Shown here piece by piece: positions 22,450-33,752 of a DNA stretch of 64,000 nt. Location: contig NC_066595.1 of assembly GCF_905475345.1 (NCBI RefSeq), positions 430,501 through 494,500 on the forward strand, in the 5' to 3' direction. Both the position numbers and the translations under genes were made by a program. This stretch comes from Vespula vulgaris (lineage: Eukaryota; Arthropoda; Insecta; Hymenoptera; Vespidae). Each line of letters begins with the position of its first letter. Position 1 is the stretch's first letter. Under the pieces are notes generated by a model that saw nothing but the letters and a program-made list of their open reading frames with translations, was not told the origin of the DNA and made no database searches.

Positions 22450-23450
22450 TCATACATCGTTCTTTAATCGAATCATAAAACGATGAGAAAATTTGATCGC
22501 CGTTGTTCCTTTTAATCCTTCGTCCGGATTTCCAAGACAATCCGGTCCTACCGGGAACGTGACAAAGAGTTTAAGTACCTTTCGTATTCCCTCTACTATC
22601 GACCCGTTAAGACTTTCCCGAGGCTGTCGAAAAAGAAGAGAACTGTATGGCCACCAGCGTCGTACCTTACACATAAAATGCACCATCTGCAACATTCGAG
22701 ATATAAAGGTAATTAAATGGGTTATTAAAGATATTTTGCGACTACGATCGTGGCAATGCGGCACGATGAACGGCATTGTATTAACTAGATGTACGTGTTT
22801 TATTTTTACAACCTCGACGCTTCTCACATCGTTGTTGAAAACTTAGCAGGTTGAAGATTCAGGTTTTTCCGTCGTACCTGCTAAGGCAATTTCACGATAG
22901 ACCGGTAATACGGTATAATTCCACCACCGGCTACTTCGTAAAGACTCTTAATAAAGTTTTACCAGCAAAGTGCAGACACGTACTGGACCTTAAACGTGCT
23001 GGAAAGAAAGTTTCGAATCTTACGACGCGTCCTCCATCGAAATAATGGTCGGACAAGGGCTGATTTTCATTAACCGTTATCATTGTATTTACAATCGTGA
23101 CCAATCATCGACGACTTTTACTCAAACTTCTTCAGCGCTCGAAGCAGGTATTTTGAAGTTTTGTACATTGCAAGATGTTTCACAAATGCAAGGGCAAACT
23201 TTACGACGTTCACGCGCACGCACGCATTTCTGATGCTTGAGAAAATCTGGAAGGACGGTTCGGTCTATTGTCGAATTATTGTTGGTTGTGACAATGTTCG
23301 TTGGGAAAATCCACATGTTTGCCAAACACTCTGCGAACATCGGCACGAAATAAGCCATACACTCCGTGTTGCCTTTGGGAAATGTCCGGATTGCGAGCTG
23401 ACATATGGTGCCAGGCTGACGAAGCCGGTAGCAGGTGAGTATTCGTAGCA
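22450..23450. other. CG-depleted block open on both strands (possible exons or old element)
   Basis: For about 1 kb, CG dinucleotides thin out and open frames overlap on both strands. Plus-strand pieces include 22493-22846 (segment CRKRRELYGHQRRTLHIKC, ending near the donor-like AAAG|GTAATT), 22851-23045 (segment TLNKVLPAKCRHVLDLKRAGK) and the segment at 23136-23434. Minus-strand pieces include 22450-22827 and 23122-23450. No transposase or other domain is recognised, and no terminal inverted repeats were found. Alternatives are a multi-exon gene of unknown family, a decayed mobile element, or a conserved non-coding block. Confidence 0.25.
23136..23434 (+). other. Exon-like segment, Cys/His-rich (unproven)
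   Basis: It is bounded by AACTTCTTCAG (acceptor, AG at 23134-23135) and by GCAG|GTGAGT at 23435, the best donor consensus in the window. The frame starting at 23137 is open for 99 codons. Its second half is rich in Cys and His (CRIIVGCDNVRWENPHVCQ, then LCEHRHE and KCPDCELTYG), suggestive of a metal-binding or disulfide domain but with a spacing I cannot match. The opposite strand is also open (Cys-rich tail CPCICETSC), so strand and reality are uncertain. Confidence 0.22.
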
Positions 23451-24882
23451 GAGCCGATGGGAATTTTTGTGGCTGGCTACCTGTCGACTTGCCTTCGTAC
23501 GCATAGTTTCCGGACGGTTTTACGTACGTACATTGTTCCTCGCCATTGAGGAAACGGTCTTATCTACTGATAGGAAGTGCAACGCTTTTAGCCGTACCAC
23601 CGATAACGAGTCGCTATTACGAGAGGAGGACGTGAATTGTTTCGTTGCTTTCAGCTGTTTTACGATAACTTACACATTTCTGAGCTAATAGGTTTTTACT
23701 AGGCTCATAATCTTTTTTTCACTCCTCGTCTATCTTATACGCGTTTCACGTAATTTTTTAAACGTTTAATTAATCAAATTCTGACGACATTACGTATTAT
23801 CATTCGTATTTTTGTCCACGTTCGGGCAACACGATCGGTCTCGTTCGCCGTATCGGAAAGAGAAAGTATATCGTTTACTATCCTCGCCTCGACCTCCAAC
23901 CCCGAAGCACACTTATCTCGAAGAAAGTTTGTACAGTTGTAAAAATACTAAAGAATCGAAAGAGAGGATCTTCTTGTACCGATAGAACGAGTCGGTCCAT
24001 TTCGTCGGTACATACGCGGGAGCGTTTGGACGAAGCGAGACGAAACGATCTCTCTTTCTCTCTTTAGGATTCGCACGATTCATAAATCTCCTCGTGACGA
24101 TCCTCGACGTCACTCGGCGTCACAGATCGCGAGAAGATCGGCCAAGAGAAATTGGTCCTCGGGTAAAAGTCGATTTATCGCGGCGCGTTTCGCGCACTTG
24201 GAAGCGCGCTGGGCACTGACAAACTTACGAGTCGGTGTCATCGTGAGCGATTGCTCCGCTCGAATCGATCCTTCTTTCGCCAGGACGTGTAATACAATTG
24301 CTGAACAAGGAATACGGCATGCGGAGAGCGTATATCGTTTAACGATCTGGCATTCCTCCGAGAACGATAGCGTCGATAGGTACGGTAAAGAGAACGCATT
24401 GAATATCTAGTACCGTAAAGATATCCTCCTTTTCTTCTTTCGAATATGCTTTCGACTCTTTATCGATCGCGTATTACAAATGAGTTAAACCAATTTTAAA
24501 CGCTTTCCAAAGATTACTTCGCACGTTTGCAGATTTTTTATAATTCCCTACTCAACGAAGGTCCCGTCATAAAGTTCCGTATTAATGGACCGATAATACG
24601 AATCGAGAAATCTTCCTATCGTCGTAAGCAATATTAAATCGTATTATAGATATCGATTACAGATCGTTCTCGGTCGCACGCGTCGTCGAAGGGTCCAAGC
24701 GAGACGACCCGAACCGGATTTCAATTATCTCTGCATTATCAGTGTCACCAATTTTACTATTGCTTTCCACGAGAAACATTCACTGACATGGATTTCGGGT
24801 CGCGTAGCGGTACTCACCGCGTAACACAAATATCGTCGATCCTCTCTATCTCCTTCGATCTCTCCGGATTATATCACCGACC

Positions 24883-24891
24883 TTTCTTCCT

Positions 24892-24923
<32 letters not shown>

Positions 24924-24924
24924 C
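24883..24924. repeat. CT-rich microsatellite
   Basis: CCT and CT units resolving into about 24 bases of pure CT. Confidence 0.94.
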
Positions 24925-26762
24925 GCTCGCGCTGGCGAACGTCACGAGAAAAAACGGCGCCTACGCATGGCGCCAGCCTCGAAAGAAAGCGCTTCGAGCA
25001 GGGTCGAGAGGAGTCGAGAGTCTAAATGATCGCCGTACTCGTTCGCGGCATGTCGCGTACGAAAATGCGGGTGAGTATTTGGTTCTTGCGTTCCACACCC
25101 GGAAATGATTCTACACGGGATAAAGCGCGCGACGACGACGAAGTCGATAATATCCTCGATATGTTCTCCACCATCCTTGAACCGATATTACGTTTTACTT
25201 ATCGTTTTCCGAAGGAAAAGGGGACAGGACTTAGGGCCGAACGAGGTCGCCAGTCTACACGTTCTTTCATTCTTCGCTCTGAATCATTGCAAGGAAAAGA
25301 AAAAAGGAAGAAGAAAAGAAAAGAAGAAAAAATCGGATACAAATTACCGCTATTCGAGCGTTATCGTTCAAAAGACGTTATTGTACGAAAGAGTTACACG
25401 TTCGTCGAATTTTGAAATTGCTTATATTTCTTTGAGAATGCGAAAGTTAGGATCGTAAATACGGGAAGAACTCGTGCGCACTATGGCCAAGTTGCCGCGC
25501 GTGTCCTCTCGTACGTCGAGATTAAAAGCTACGCGGTACGTAAGTTTTAAATCTCCTTTAAAGGCGAACTGAGAAATTACTCGTTACTTTTTAAGGAGCA
25601 CACGCGAACAACAATGCGCGTCCCGGAAGCGAACGACGCGATGGAGGAACCGATTTATCCTTTTGGCGAATATAAAACCGTCATTAATAAGAGGAACCCC
25701 ATCCTTTCGGCATCTCGTAAACTACGCTCTTAAAGTTCCCTTTTATCGCGAACCAATATTCGGGACAGTTTACGGCGCATACCCCTTTCATTGTACGTAC
25801 AGAGACGTATTCGTAGAAATAATCGCATAAGTTACGATCGTTACCGCGAGAGTATTCGAAAAGATCTATATAGAGTCGTCTCGTTCTCGCGTGTCTTTAC
25901 TCGTAGCTTTCCGAACGTCGAAACCAGTATATCGTTGCTTAAAAACGTACGAGCAGCTTCGTTTCGAATCTACGAGTATTTCGATATGAGCCGAATCGAT
26001 CAACTTTGTATCTTTCATAAACTCTGTGTCTCTCAATCTCGATAGCGCGAATATACGATTCGTCTGCTCGCAACGATAACTCGACTCGACGATACGTTAA
26101 TAGAAATTTTTGTATATTTTATAAGCTCGACTATTGCAGGTGCATTCCAAAGTCTTGCCGCGAAGCTAAGGTTCGCCACCCTGCGGCGGTAAACTCGGTG
26201 ATGCATGCCAGATGACGAATCGCCGACGCGTGCTACCTCCTTTTAATTCATTTTCTTTATACGTACGTACCGTCGCATCGTCGTGACGATCTTTCACGCG
26301 CCGATGACGGAACCCGTGCCACTGCTATAATTACGTACGCGTATTAATCAGAATACTAAAGAAAGCACGTCATTGATTATTCGAGAATAACATATGAGTG
26401 TATTGCGTGGATCTGAATGGAAGAGAGTACGATAATGTCTCGAATACTGTTATACGAACTTTTCATTCGCGTCACAAAGATCAACGAAGTAGCGTCTATT
26501 GATCGTTCGTTCTTACGGAGCTAGGTACAACAATGCGATGAAAAGATATATCTACGGAAAGATAATTACGTTCTAGTACATAAGAGCGAGCAATCGTCCT
26601 TCCTGATGTAAACGCATGTCCGTTTTCGTACGACCGCAAGAACGCCATCACATGTCGTTCAAACGTTGCGAATCCATCGGGGTGTAACGACGTCGCGGGG
26701 GTACTTTGGAACGAGAGAAGCTTCTTCGAGAGTTGCTAGTCTCGATCGATAGAGTGGGTGCA

Positions 26763-26781
26763 AGAGAGAGAGAGAGAGAGG
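26763..26781. repeat. GA microsatellite
   Basis: Short pure GA array at the start of a purine-rich region that extends to about 26.9 kb. Confidence 0.93.
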
Positions 26782-27923
26782 GACCGGAAGGAGGGAAGGG
26801 TTGCAAGGAAGTGTGGCCGGGGGATTCGCAGGTGACGAGGAATGGATCGAAATAGAGACGAAAGAAGGAAAGGAAAGGGAAAGAGGGAACGATCTAAAGG
26901 GGTCTAGGTGTGTAGGAAGGAAATGAGGTCACCGGACCTTGGCCCTCGGTGGTCGCGAGTCGTAGCAGGTGTACTCTCGGTGCATGGGGGAGTCATCGAT
27001 ATCGCTTATATCCGCGTACGGCTATCTGAAGTGTCCTTTGTTCTATATTTTACTTTGGCGAAAATCGCTCGGGATATCTCATTTTTTATCTAATCCCTCA
27101 AAGGTTCTTATCGAACGTAAGCACGAGCGACCGTGCGAATATTTTCCATCGTGTAATCGCCTCCCCTCTCGACGTTCGTTCGAATATTTTTAACCGTACT
27201 CGGCTATACTTAGATTATATAAAGATCGATGCGATCTCTCGGAATAATTTATGTCTACCTCGGGAAAGCGTAGCACGAATAAGGAGGAGTATTGAAATAA
27301 TCGTGTGTTGTTCTCGTTGATAGAACTTTCTCTCTGTTTGAAAAATAGATGGTAAACGAAATAATAGAATAAAGCGATTCGTTCGATCGTCCAACGAGAA
27401 TAAAAAGAAACGGCTCGAGGCTACGTGGTAGTAGGTATCTAAGTAAGTACGTGTACGTATACGGACAGACAGGAGGAAGAAGGAAGAAACGGAGTTTCAC
27501 GAGGAAGAGGGAACGAAGACGAGAAAGGATAACTCGTGGGACTCCGGTCACGTAGATTCCAGCGCGAACATAATCACGCGATATCGCTAGAATCCGTCGT
27601 TATCGTCTTGTGGCGGGATATTAGCGCGAGTTTCTTACGAGGCGGGAGCCCGAGGCTAAGAGAGGCGTAATGCGGTAACGACATTGATGATATAATCTCC
27701 CGTACCAAGCCGCGTACTCGTTAGACACGTGTGTGAGTGGTGTATGTCTGCGTACGCGCAAATACGAGCAAAGGCACTACGAGAGTCGTGCGTACTCGCG
27801 CGAGTGTGCGCGTGCCAGAGGCCGCGCGTGCCTACGGATGAGCTACCGACTCGAGCTCCCGTGTACTCCATTTATCCCTCTCCCTTCGAAGGGCCCAAGG
27901 GGATCTTTCTCTCGCTCTACGTC

Positions 27924-28008
27924 CTTCTTCTTCTTCTTCTTCTTCTTCTTCTTCTTCTTCTCCTCCTCCTCCTCCTCCTTCTCCTTCTCCTCCTCCTCCT
28001 CCTTTCTT
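27924..28008. repeat. Compound (CTT)n-(CCT)n trinucleotide array
   Basis: About twelve CTT units switch at 27960 into CCT units with a few CTT interruptions, so the tract is all pyrimidine on the plus strand for over 80 bases. The minus strand reads an uninterrupted Arg run in a 137-codon frame, and the plus strand reads Leu, Phe or Ser. All of these are repeat artefacts. Confidence 0.97.
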
Positions 28009-29638
28009 TATCGCTCGACATTCTTTTCCTTTTAGGTCTTTTTTTCTTTTTCTTTTTCACGAACAACGAGATCGATCTATTCCCTGCGACGTGTATGTTT
28101 ATTAACGCGATCTTATTGTTAGTCTGCAAAAACGTGCGCCGGTATGCGAGTCGTGAAAAGTTTTTCTCGGCGATGCGTCCGAGTGCCGTAGCTTGCCCGT
28201 AATATACGATAATGTTCGAATCGTGCAGCGAGTCAAAGCTCCAACGGTAGGTCGTGAGTGACGCAAAGCATGAAAAGAAAAGGTCGTCTAGCCAGGGTCG
28301 GCCACCTCGGGACGGTTCTTCACAAATCAAGACATAATCGTCCGATTCGTCGTGGATTCTCCTTCCCTCGCTCGCAACGCGAACGCTTCCGTTCTCGTTG
28401 TCGAGATGCTGCTGTATTTTAAGAATAGCTTTTTCTCCTCGCCCAACGTCGCACGGATAATTATTTCGTCGTTTATTTTCGCCATAGCGTATCGAGAAAT
28501 CCCATAGATCGTAACGCTATTATCTCCATTTTTCTTTCGTACGGGAGAGATGTACGAACGTATCCACTTCTCTCGAGAAGTTTGCGAGAATCTCGGAGAT
28601 TTCTCATTACTTTCCGGCCGAGTCTCTATAAATCACGGGGAAATAGCTTCATCTACCGAGACTACGTTATACCTAGTGCACGACTACGTTGACCTTCTCC
28701 ACGATTCTAAATAAAATTATCGTCGGCGAACGTAAGTCGGCATCATTTTTGCAACGGTTCTTCCTCGAAAGGCAGCGCGACCAATTATATTCCCGACGCA
28801 TCGATCACGATGCGAGAAGTGGAAGACTGTATCGAGCTATCGTATCTTCCGATCGGTTAACGTCGTCGTACGTACCTCCTCTCTCTTTCTCTCTCTGGGA
28901 TTTCTATACGTTTCTTTCCCTCTTTTTTGTCTTCATCTCCCTCCCTCTATCCGATTCACTCTAATAAGCCGGCACAGGGTCCGTATGTGAATTCGATTAC
29001 GAGCGAACGCGAGTATGCACGGGAGCGATATAAGCTCGAACATTCTCCATTTGTTAACGCGGAGATGATAATAAGAAGGAGATTCTCGATGGAGAGTAGG
29101 AGCGTTAACGATCCCGAAGAGTTTTCGAGAAGACGAAGAGCCGTACCAAAGTACGCCTGAAATCGCTGAGATCACGCGGGTAAGGCCAGCATAACTATTT
29201 GTCAGAAATCGGACACCGTTGGCTCGAACGTGCTGTATAATCGGAATCGCGAGAAGAGAAGCGCCGTACTTTCTCCGTACTCGGTCGAATTTACGAGCGA
29301 TCCCTCGTTCTCTGTCGTGCCAGAGGAAAGAGTTTCTCGGTTTGCGTCCTCACGAATAGTGGCCCTCGCTGGGAATAATGTACGGATCACGGAACGGTTA
29401 CGCGCGCGCATCAATTTGATATATAAAGTCTTGCCAAGATATTTCGCGAAGACTCCTTGGTCGTCGGTGAAACGAGAGGATAGAACGAGAGGGATTACTG
29501 CGCCGTCAAAATAGCTCTATCGAGGGCCGATCGAAGGTCGGTCGGGTCGTGACCCCTCGCAAAGGACCGGATCGAAGGCAGTGGCTACCAGCTGATCGGC
29601 CACGCCTCATCACTTTGCTCGCTACCGAGGCAAATCCG

Positions 29639-29639
29639 T

Positions 29640-29670
<31 letters not shown>

Positions 29671-29675
29671 AAAGA
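29639..29675. repeat. GA microsatellite
   Basis: GA array passing into AAAGAG words. Confidence 0.95.
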
Positions 29676-29799
29676 GCCAAACGAGATGGAGGTAGATAGT
29701 ACGTGCTTATGATCATCGTAATTATGTTATATGGTACAAAATACTCGCAGACTATACATAAGAAAAATGTGGTCGGTCGAAAGCCGACAACCGCAAGGA

Positions 29800-29898
29800 T
29801 TAACAATCATCGTCTTCATCGAGGATGGTAAATTCGTTGGCATCATCCTCCGAGAGGTCGACCAATAATACCCGTTTCTTTCTTGATTTTTTCTTTCG
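29800..29898 (-). other. Terminal-exon-like segment with basic stretch, SIM-like core and acidic tail (unproven)
   Basis: On the minus strand GGTTACAG precedes 29898. From there the frame reads exactly 32 codons in phase to TAA at 29800-29802. It has a basic cluster (RKKKSRKKR, nuclear-signal-like), then VLLVDLSEDD, which fits the SUMO-interacting pattern of a hydrophobic core followed by acidic residues, and an acidic end (ILDEDDDC). The same frame is open further upstream to about 30015. The layout is typical of a nuclear-protein C-terminus. Purine-biased composition can produce similar strings by chance, and no upstream exon or clear poly(A) signal was found. Confidence 0.2.
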
Positions 29899-30114
29899 CT
29901 GTAACCAACCTCCATAAAAAGACGTATACACTACGGACGATGTCCATCTTTTCGTTTCGTTGGAAATGTTCATAATTAAAGTCACGATATCCGGTGTTAA
30001 GTGTCGGAGATTCAACGAATGGATTATTAAAGAAAGAGAGAAGGAAAAAGAAAGGGGGAGAGAAAAAGAGAGCCTCCTTGACCTCGCGGGGATAAGATTT
30101 CAAGTAAGACGAGC

Positions 30115-30127
30115 TCCTCTCTTTCTT

Positions 30128-30158
<31 letters not shown>

Positions 30159-30198
30159 TTTCTTTCTTCTCTCTCTCTCTCTCTCTCTCTTTCCCTCT
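30115..30198 (+). repeat. CT-rich polypyrimidine tract
   Basis: Over 80 bases of C/T with CTTT and CTGT interruptions and two pure CT blocks. Confidence 0.95.
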
Positions 30199-30217
30199 TA
30201 GTTTCCTTGTCGTACAG

Positions 30218-30439
30218 GTGCATCCGAAGGCGGAGGTCTACGTTTGTTATGAAAATCGAGATAGTCGAGTGTTTTGGCCTCGAGCGAAAGAAAGAGCTGG
30301 AAAGGAAGGAAGAAGCGTCGAATCATCGTCGTACCACCCACGCGATCCTTGTATAAGTAGAGAGAGAGAGAGAGATCGGTGGTGCCAGTGGATGGTACTC
30401 GAAACGATCCTGCCAATTGACTCGCACCGAAGAAAAAAG
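30218..30439 (+). other. Exon-like segment after polypyrimidine tract (weak)
   Basis: The CT tract at 30115-30198 is followed by CGTACAG at 30217. The phase-0 frame from 30218 (VHPKAEVYVCYENRDSR...) stays open past a donor-like AAG|GTGCGA at 30440 to a stop at 30479-30481. The Ser-Arg-Glu-Arg section comes from a small GA array at 30357-30375. No family is recognised. Confidence 0.12.
30357..30375. repeat. GA microsatellite
   Basis: Short pure GA array. Confidence 0.92.
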
Positions 30440-30540
30440 GTGCGATCGATCCTATTTGGAGAAAATGTTGAACATCGGTAGGGCTTCTCCGCGTGGATTT
30501 AACGAGAACGACAGCAGGCACTCGACTCGCGAGCTTTCCA

Positions 30541-30650
30541 AGGGATACAAGTTGCTGACACGCACCTTGTGGCGGATGAAGAGGTGTTAAGTCACGACTC
30601 ACGACGATGCAACACGCGCCGTAACTAAGGTGTCACTTAATTATCGGGCC
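30541..30650. promoter_or_regulatory. Patch with paired T-box-like motifs and TAATTA
   Basis: AGGTGTTA (from 30582) and AGGTGTCA (from 30628) are about 46 bases apart in the same orientation. Both are close to the T-box half-site AGGTGTGA, and the second runs into CTTAATTA, a homeodomain-type core. CGCACCTTGTGG, upstream, is lower in CG than its flanks. Confidence 0.25.
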
Positions 30651-31225
30651 ATCGCGACTCTCCGCTCCTACTTCTGCAAGTCGTAAACGCTTAATCGATC
30701 GACGGTTAGTTAGACATCTTTGCAGAAAAGAAAAAAGGAACGTTCGTCTTGCGACAACTGGATTTCGTGATCGACCCCACCTGGAATATCGCCAAACGAA
30801 ATAACCGCAACGTTTGGAAATTATCTCGGCGTTCGAAGCAGCAGTTTATGCCGATTTTAAATTGCAGGTACAGCCGGTGGCTATTACGCGGTCGCTTGGA
30901 AACGGTGAAATGCTAATACCGTTCTTTTTCTTTGCAAAATTTAATCGACGATCGGTCGGGTTTGCGACATTTCGTTGGAAAACGAGCGGGGACTAAAATT
31001 TTGAAAGCGATCTTACGCAGCGAAGAAGATTCAAAAAAAATAACGGTGGTCGAGGCGAACCTTTCAGGCATTAGTAGTATTTCGAAGCGATCGGCTCGGA
31101 AGCCAAACCCTGTTTCGCCACAGGGCCGATCGCCATTCTAACGAGCCGTAGTCAGTAATCACCGGTGAAAAGCGAGCAAAGTCTTTGAGAACGTAGAAGT
31201 AGCGGAGTGTAGGAGAAGAAAAAGT

Positions 31226-31320
31226 CGGAGAAGCGAAGAGGAGGAAGAAAAAGAGAAATAAGAAGACGAAGACGAAGACGAAGAAGAAGAAGAAGAAGAA
31301 GAAGAAGAAGAAGAAGAAGA
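31226..31320. repeat. Purine tract with (GAAGAC)n and (GAA)n
   Basis: Three GAAGAC hexamers (from about 31263) pass into about thirteen pure GAA units (31280-31320). The minus-strand 201-codon frame (31152-31757) reads this as a Leu run and is not taken as a gene. Confidence 0.96.
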
Positions 31321-31344
31321 GGTACGAACGAGATGCTTACGTCA

Positions 31345-31470
31345 GTTTCTGATCGTGACTGGCTCCACCCTGCGTTACCGGCTGAGAGAGGAGGCCCAGA
31401 ACGTGCCATTATTACCCTATTATATCTTGCATAACAGTAACAGTGAACGAAGTGAGCTATTACGCTGCCT
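31345..31470. promoter_or_regulatory. CG-poor patch next to the GAA array
   Basis: It includes GCCATTATTACCC, TATTATATCTTGCATAACAG and AGTGAGCTATTACG with very few CG pairs. It lies directly beside the GAA array. Possible constrained element, with no specific factor site that stands out. Confidence 0.18.
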
Positions 31471-32220
31471 ATCGTGGGGGTGGATGAAAGAAAGGTGAGA
31501 GGAGAGAGGAGAAAGGAGCTCGAGATATCGTATGTTCGAGAAGAGCCGTGGGTCGATGCGCCTACGGGAGAGGTGTCGGAGAAAAAATGGCGGTAACGAT
31601 CCGCGGCTTCGTCGGTAATCGATTTGAACTTGCACCTTGCACGAAGCCGAGAGTACCCAGAACGATTCGGCTTCCATCTCGTTCGATCGATCTCACTCGA
31701 ACTACCTGCTGCTATATATCGAATCCTTTCCAATCCCCATTGTCTCACCGATTCCATCGATCGTCTATCCTCTTTTGGGATCCGCCTTTCGATAGCGCGC
31801 CATTTGTCACGTAGAAATAGCTGTCACCTCCTCGTTCGCTATATCGGAATTTTTTGCCGGGCGGACTGTTATCGCTTTTTAACGCGACTTGACAAGCGGC
31901 CCGTTTGGAAAGGATCGATGAAGAGTCGATCGTTAAAAAGCGTCAGTTCATAGTCAGTTATCGATTACCTCCCGCTAGTTCGAACGTTCTAACGGTTTCA
32001 ATACGAACTTCTTCGATCGTACCTACGCGTAGGTACCTATATACTTCTTGCGCGTCGACATAATTGAACGTACACGGTGCTCGCGTTTGGCCTCTCTCTC
32101 TCTGTTATCTCATCGACGTGTCAATGAAAAGACGACGAGTCTACGTGGAAGTAACGTTGCTACGCTTTTACGAAACGAGGATCGACCGGATCTCCCTGTA
32201 GCGTTCCAAATCGAATCGAA

Positions 32221-32264
32221 GATCTGTTCTCGATCTCTTCTCGATCCGTTCTCGATCTGTCCGT
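32221..32264. repeat. 11-base tandem repeat, four copies
   Basis: Consecutive units GATCTGTTCTC, GATCTCTTCTC, GATCCGTTCTC and GATCTGTCCGT: the first three differ by one or two bases and the fourth is degenerate at its end. Confidence 0.85.
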
Positions 32265-32929
32265 GGGCGACTTTTCGTCGGTCCTATTGGTTCTTCTCTC
32301 TCTCTTTCGAGAGAGACGCGCGTAGTAAAAGTCGAGAGACTAGACGAGTGGAATTCGAAATTTCTTCTTCTCTGCCGGTCCTCCCACCTGTCACGAAGCT
32401 GGTCCCGTCACGATATATCACGGATATCTACGGATAATCGATTTATATCGCGTCTCTCTTCGCTCACCGCTCGAGACCGCATCGTTAGGTCGTGCGCAAG
32501 AGCATCGATCCTTTCCTCTCTTTTTGCCTCTTTCCACCTTTAGATTTTTATTCCATCGATTTCAATAATACTCGTCTCGCTACAGTCGACTAAGTCGCAT
32601 AAAACTTCCTAGAGCGAAGGACGCAAAAGCAGGACCTGTCATCGTTCCTCTAGCCTCTGAACTGGCACTCTCGTTTCTTTCGATAAGCTTCGCGGTCGTT
32701 AATCTCTCGTGAGGGAGAAAGAGAGAAAGAGAGATTTCAGTAACGTCGATCTATGATTTCAAACCATGAACGAGCAAATCGTTCGACGAAATTATTGTCT
32801 CTAGATCGAAGCGATCTACGTTTAACCGCACGACTTTCGTCTTTCTTCGTTTCGTCGAATAAAATCGAAATAATTGATGTCATTTTTATCGCCAGTGTTA
32901 CAAAGATCTTTTCGTTTACGAGGCAAGAC

Positions 32930-32933
<4 letters not shown>

Positions 32934-32966
<33 letters not shown>
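32934..32966. repeat. (GA)n microsatellite
   Basis: About 33 bases of nearly pure GA. Confidence 0.96.
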
Positions 32967-32970
<4 letters not shown>

Positions 32971-33729
32971 GAAAGAGCAGGGTCTCTTTACAAGGCGCGT
33001 ATAAATCTCGAGGATACTGTCATCCCGAGCATTCGCATCCTGTACCACCCAGAGATCCATTGGGATTAAGATCGGCGTTACCTGACCTGTCGTCGAGGGC
33101 AGGAAGAGGAAGCCGCCCCATCGTGGCGTGGGCACGAAAGAAGCCCTCTTGTCGTTCGCTCGCGAACACGTGTGCGTCGTACTATTAAAGCCCGGACACA
33201 CGTGCGACCAATGTGAATCCAAAAAGATATCTATTCCTAGGGCGAACGTACTACGTTCCTACGCGCGCGAGAAACGTGGAAAATCGACGACAACGACGAC
33301 GACGAGAACGTGTCTCTTTTCTGTCACGACGTACAATTTATTACCTATCGTACGTTGTCCATCGAGATAATAGTACAACGAACGAACATTTACCAACATC
33401 CTACTCCGTTCGTAATGTTTATCTCCTTCAACTTTAATTCGCCAATTAACCGATCCCTTGACGAAAAATTGAAAAAGGAAGAAAACGAAAAGTATAGAAG
33501 GATTTACCCAACTACACGGAATCTTGCGAAGCACCCTACGCTCACAAAGACGAGTTTTCTCGTTCTGCCTACGATCGTGTCGGCATCCAATTAACGTACG
33601 GATGGACATTCGCGATCGGTCAGTATAATAAGATATTAAGCATTACGAAAGGTGCGCGGCTATGATGATGACTAACGCTAAAGGAATCGAAGGAGAGAGC
33701 GAGAAGAGTAGAGAAACGATTGTAAGATG

Positions 33730-33752
33730 AAGAGAGAGAGAGAGAGAGAGAG
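33730..33752. repeat. (GA)n microsatellite
   Basis: Short pure GA array. Confidence 0.95.

Larger units (their letters stand above)
23450..27900. other. Non-coding block, little structure
   Basis: Ordinary CG-rich unique sequence. It contains a CT array at 24883, a purine-rich stretch at 25288-25333, a GA array at 26763 and several moderately AT-rich gaps (24.4-24.7 kb, 26.3-26.6 kb). I see no gene, RNA or promoter I would defend. Confidence 0.6.

Noticed and set aside
23122..23450. Minus-strand Cys-rich tail (CPCICETSC) resembling the end of a DEG/ENaC channel ectodomain
   Set aside because: The Cys spacing does not fit the C-x-C-L-P-x-C pattern of that family and no other family motif is present.
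27917..28330. Minus-strand frame with a long Arg run, and the matching plus-strand Leu, Phe and Ser frames
   Set aside because: Entirely explained by the CTT/CCT trinucleotide array. The non-repeat ends have no recognisable content.
31152..31757. 201-codon minus-strand frame
   Set aside because: Its end is a Leu run from the GAA array. The remainder has no family signature or start/splice support.
32737..33222. Minus-strand frame with a protein-like first half (MDSHWSHVCPGFNST...)
   Set aside because: The listed start is TTG rather than ATG, the second half is CT-array complement, and the plus strand is equally open. No family match.
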